Source: DASXMX01 sp036794395
GTDB taxonomy: Bacteria; Planctomycetota; Phycisphaerae; Tepidisphaerales; Tepidisphaeraceae
Length of the DNA: 12,365 nucleotides
Assembly: GCA_036794395.1 (NCBI GenBank)
Contig: DAIRGS010000213.1
Coordinates: 1 to 12,365 of the forward strand
Reading direction: 5' to 3'
Below, in pieces: positions 11,938-12,365 of the stretch. The notes under the pieces are model-generated. The model saw nothing but the letters and a program-made list of their open reading frames with translations. It ran no database searches and was not told where the DNA came from. Every line of letters starts with the position of its first letter. The stretch's first letter is position 1. Position numbers and translations under genes: made by a program.

Positions 11938-12365
11938 TTATTTCCCGTCTGAATTGCGGACGCCGGTGGCCGCGGCGTTGGAGCGGATTTCGCCGTCGAG
12001 TTTTTCGATCTCCTTTTCCTTAACCTCAATGACCTTCTTCTCGCTGGTGATATCAACGCGAAGCCGGCTGTAGAGGTTCAGGTAGGAGTTGGCGACGAAG
12101 ACGAGGGAAAAGAAGCTGACGATGTAGCCGCGAAAATCGTCGGGGTACATCAGCTTGAATCGGGTCATGATCAGGAACGCGAGCGTGACCCAGTGGCTGA
12201 AACAGTATTCGCAGGTGAAGAGGTAGAAGAATTTCCGGGTCAGCAGGGTCCGGCAGGTTTTGCTCTGGTTCATGCACCATTCGCGGGGCTCGCGAAAGAT
12301 TTCTTCAAACACCACTGTCCGCGCGATGCTCGCGATGGGGATTCCAAGCAGAAAGAGGCCAACGA
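11938..12365 (-). CDS. Cys-motif membrane protein, 5' end outside the window
   Basis: The reading frame stays open to the window edge (first complete codon at 12363), so only the last 141 codons are seen. They show part of a hydrophobic segment (GLFLLGIPIASIAR), a link (EEIFREPREWC), a cysteine motif FTCEYCFSHWVTLAFLIMTR in which C-x2-C sits at the start of a membrane helix, a second helix after DFRGYIVSFFSLVFVANSYL, and a charged coiled-coil-like tail (SEKKVIEVKEKEIEKL). A third cysteine lies at REWC. Paired cysteines next to a Trp-Val membrane helix recall DUF1360-like proteins, but I would not assign the family. The cysteines could bind metal or form a disulphide. A GTG at 12315 is a possible start but would lose the first membrane segment. 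It ends 29 bases before the padR -35. Confidence 0.7.
   Translation of the reverse strand, partial: VGLFLLGIPIASIARTVVFEEIFREPREWCMNQSKTCRTLLTRKFFYLFTCEYCFSHWVTLAFLIMTRFKLMYPDDFRGYIVSFFSLVFVANSYLNLYSRLRVDITSEKKVIEVKEKEIEKLDGEIRSNAAATGVRNSDGK

Overview
This window looks like ordinary chromosomal DNA from a planctomycete-like bacterium (phylum Planctomycetota, perhaps the Phycisphaerae side). That placement is inferred from four things: a tiny Hc1-type histone-like protein, a DUF1570-like secreted HExxH protein, an InfC with a long Pro/Ala-rich tail, and the moderately GC-rich, loosely packed layout with many small orphan genes. No database search was possible, so the phylum call is tentative.

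Layout. 1-133: inverted arrays of degenerate heptanucleotide repeats. 157-1952: a branched-chain aminotransferase (ilvE type), an Hc1-like DNA-binding protein with its own promoter and a hairpin behind it, and a FabZ/FabA-like hotdog dehydratase. 2035-3211: an unrecognised small protein whose reading frame lacks a normal start, then an AbrB-like antitoxin/PIN (VapBC-type) pair joined by a one-base stop/start overlap. 3238-7254: the classical translation cluster thrS-infC-rpmI-rplT, closed by a strong intrinsic terminator. The intergenic parts of this cluster hold several hairpins that could serve autoregulation by IF3 and L20.

7255-8096 is mostly non-coding: a 148-bp element with terminal inverted repeats, one small conserved-looking ORF (7591-7812), and a convergent intergenic region densely seeded with the 9-mer TGTCGCGCG in both orientations. 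8097-10402: a divergent pair, a membrane-anchored MCE/MlaD-like lipid-transport protein (minus) and a secreted gluzincin-like peptidase (plus, TTG start). 10468-11022: a Uma2-family (DUF820) putative nuclease. 11052-11872 (minus): a PadR repressor translationally coupled to a two-TM HAAS/DUF1700-like protein, driven by a near-consensus promoter that overlaps a palindrome. 11938-12365 (minus): a Cys-rich membrane protein that runs off the window.

The best-supported unusual point is that infC starts at an ATT codon at 5528. This adds 28 residues to the version that starts at GTG 5612, restores the conserved IF3 N-terminus, and implies IF3 autoregulation like that known in E. coli. I do not see a clear new defence or biosynthetic system. 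The least explained pieces are the TGTCGCGCG cluster, the start-less gene at 2048-2461, and the PadR promoter/operator arrangement.
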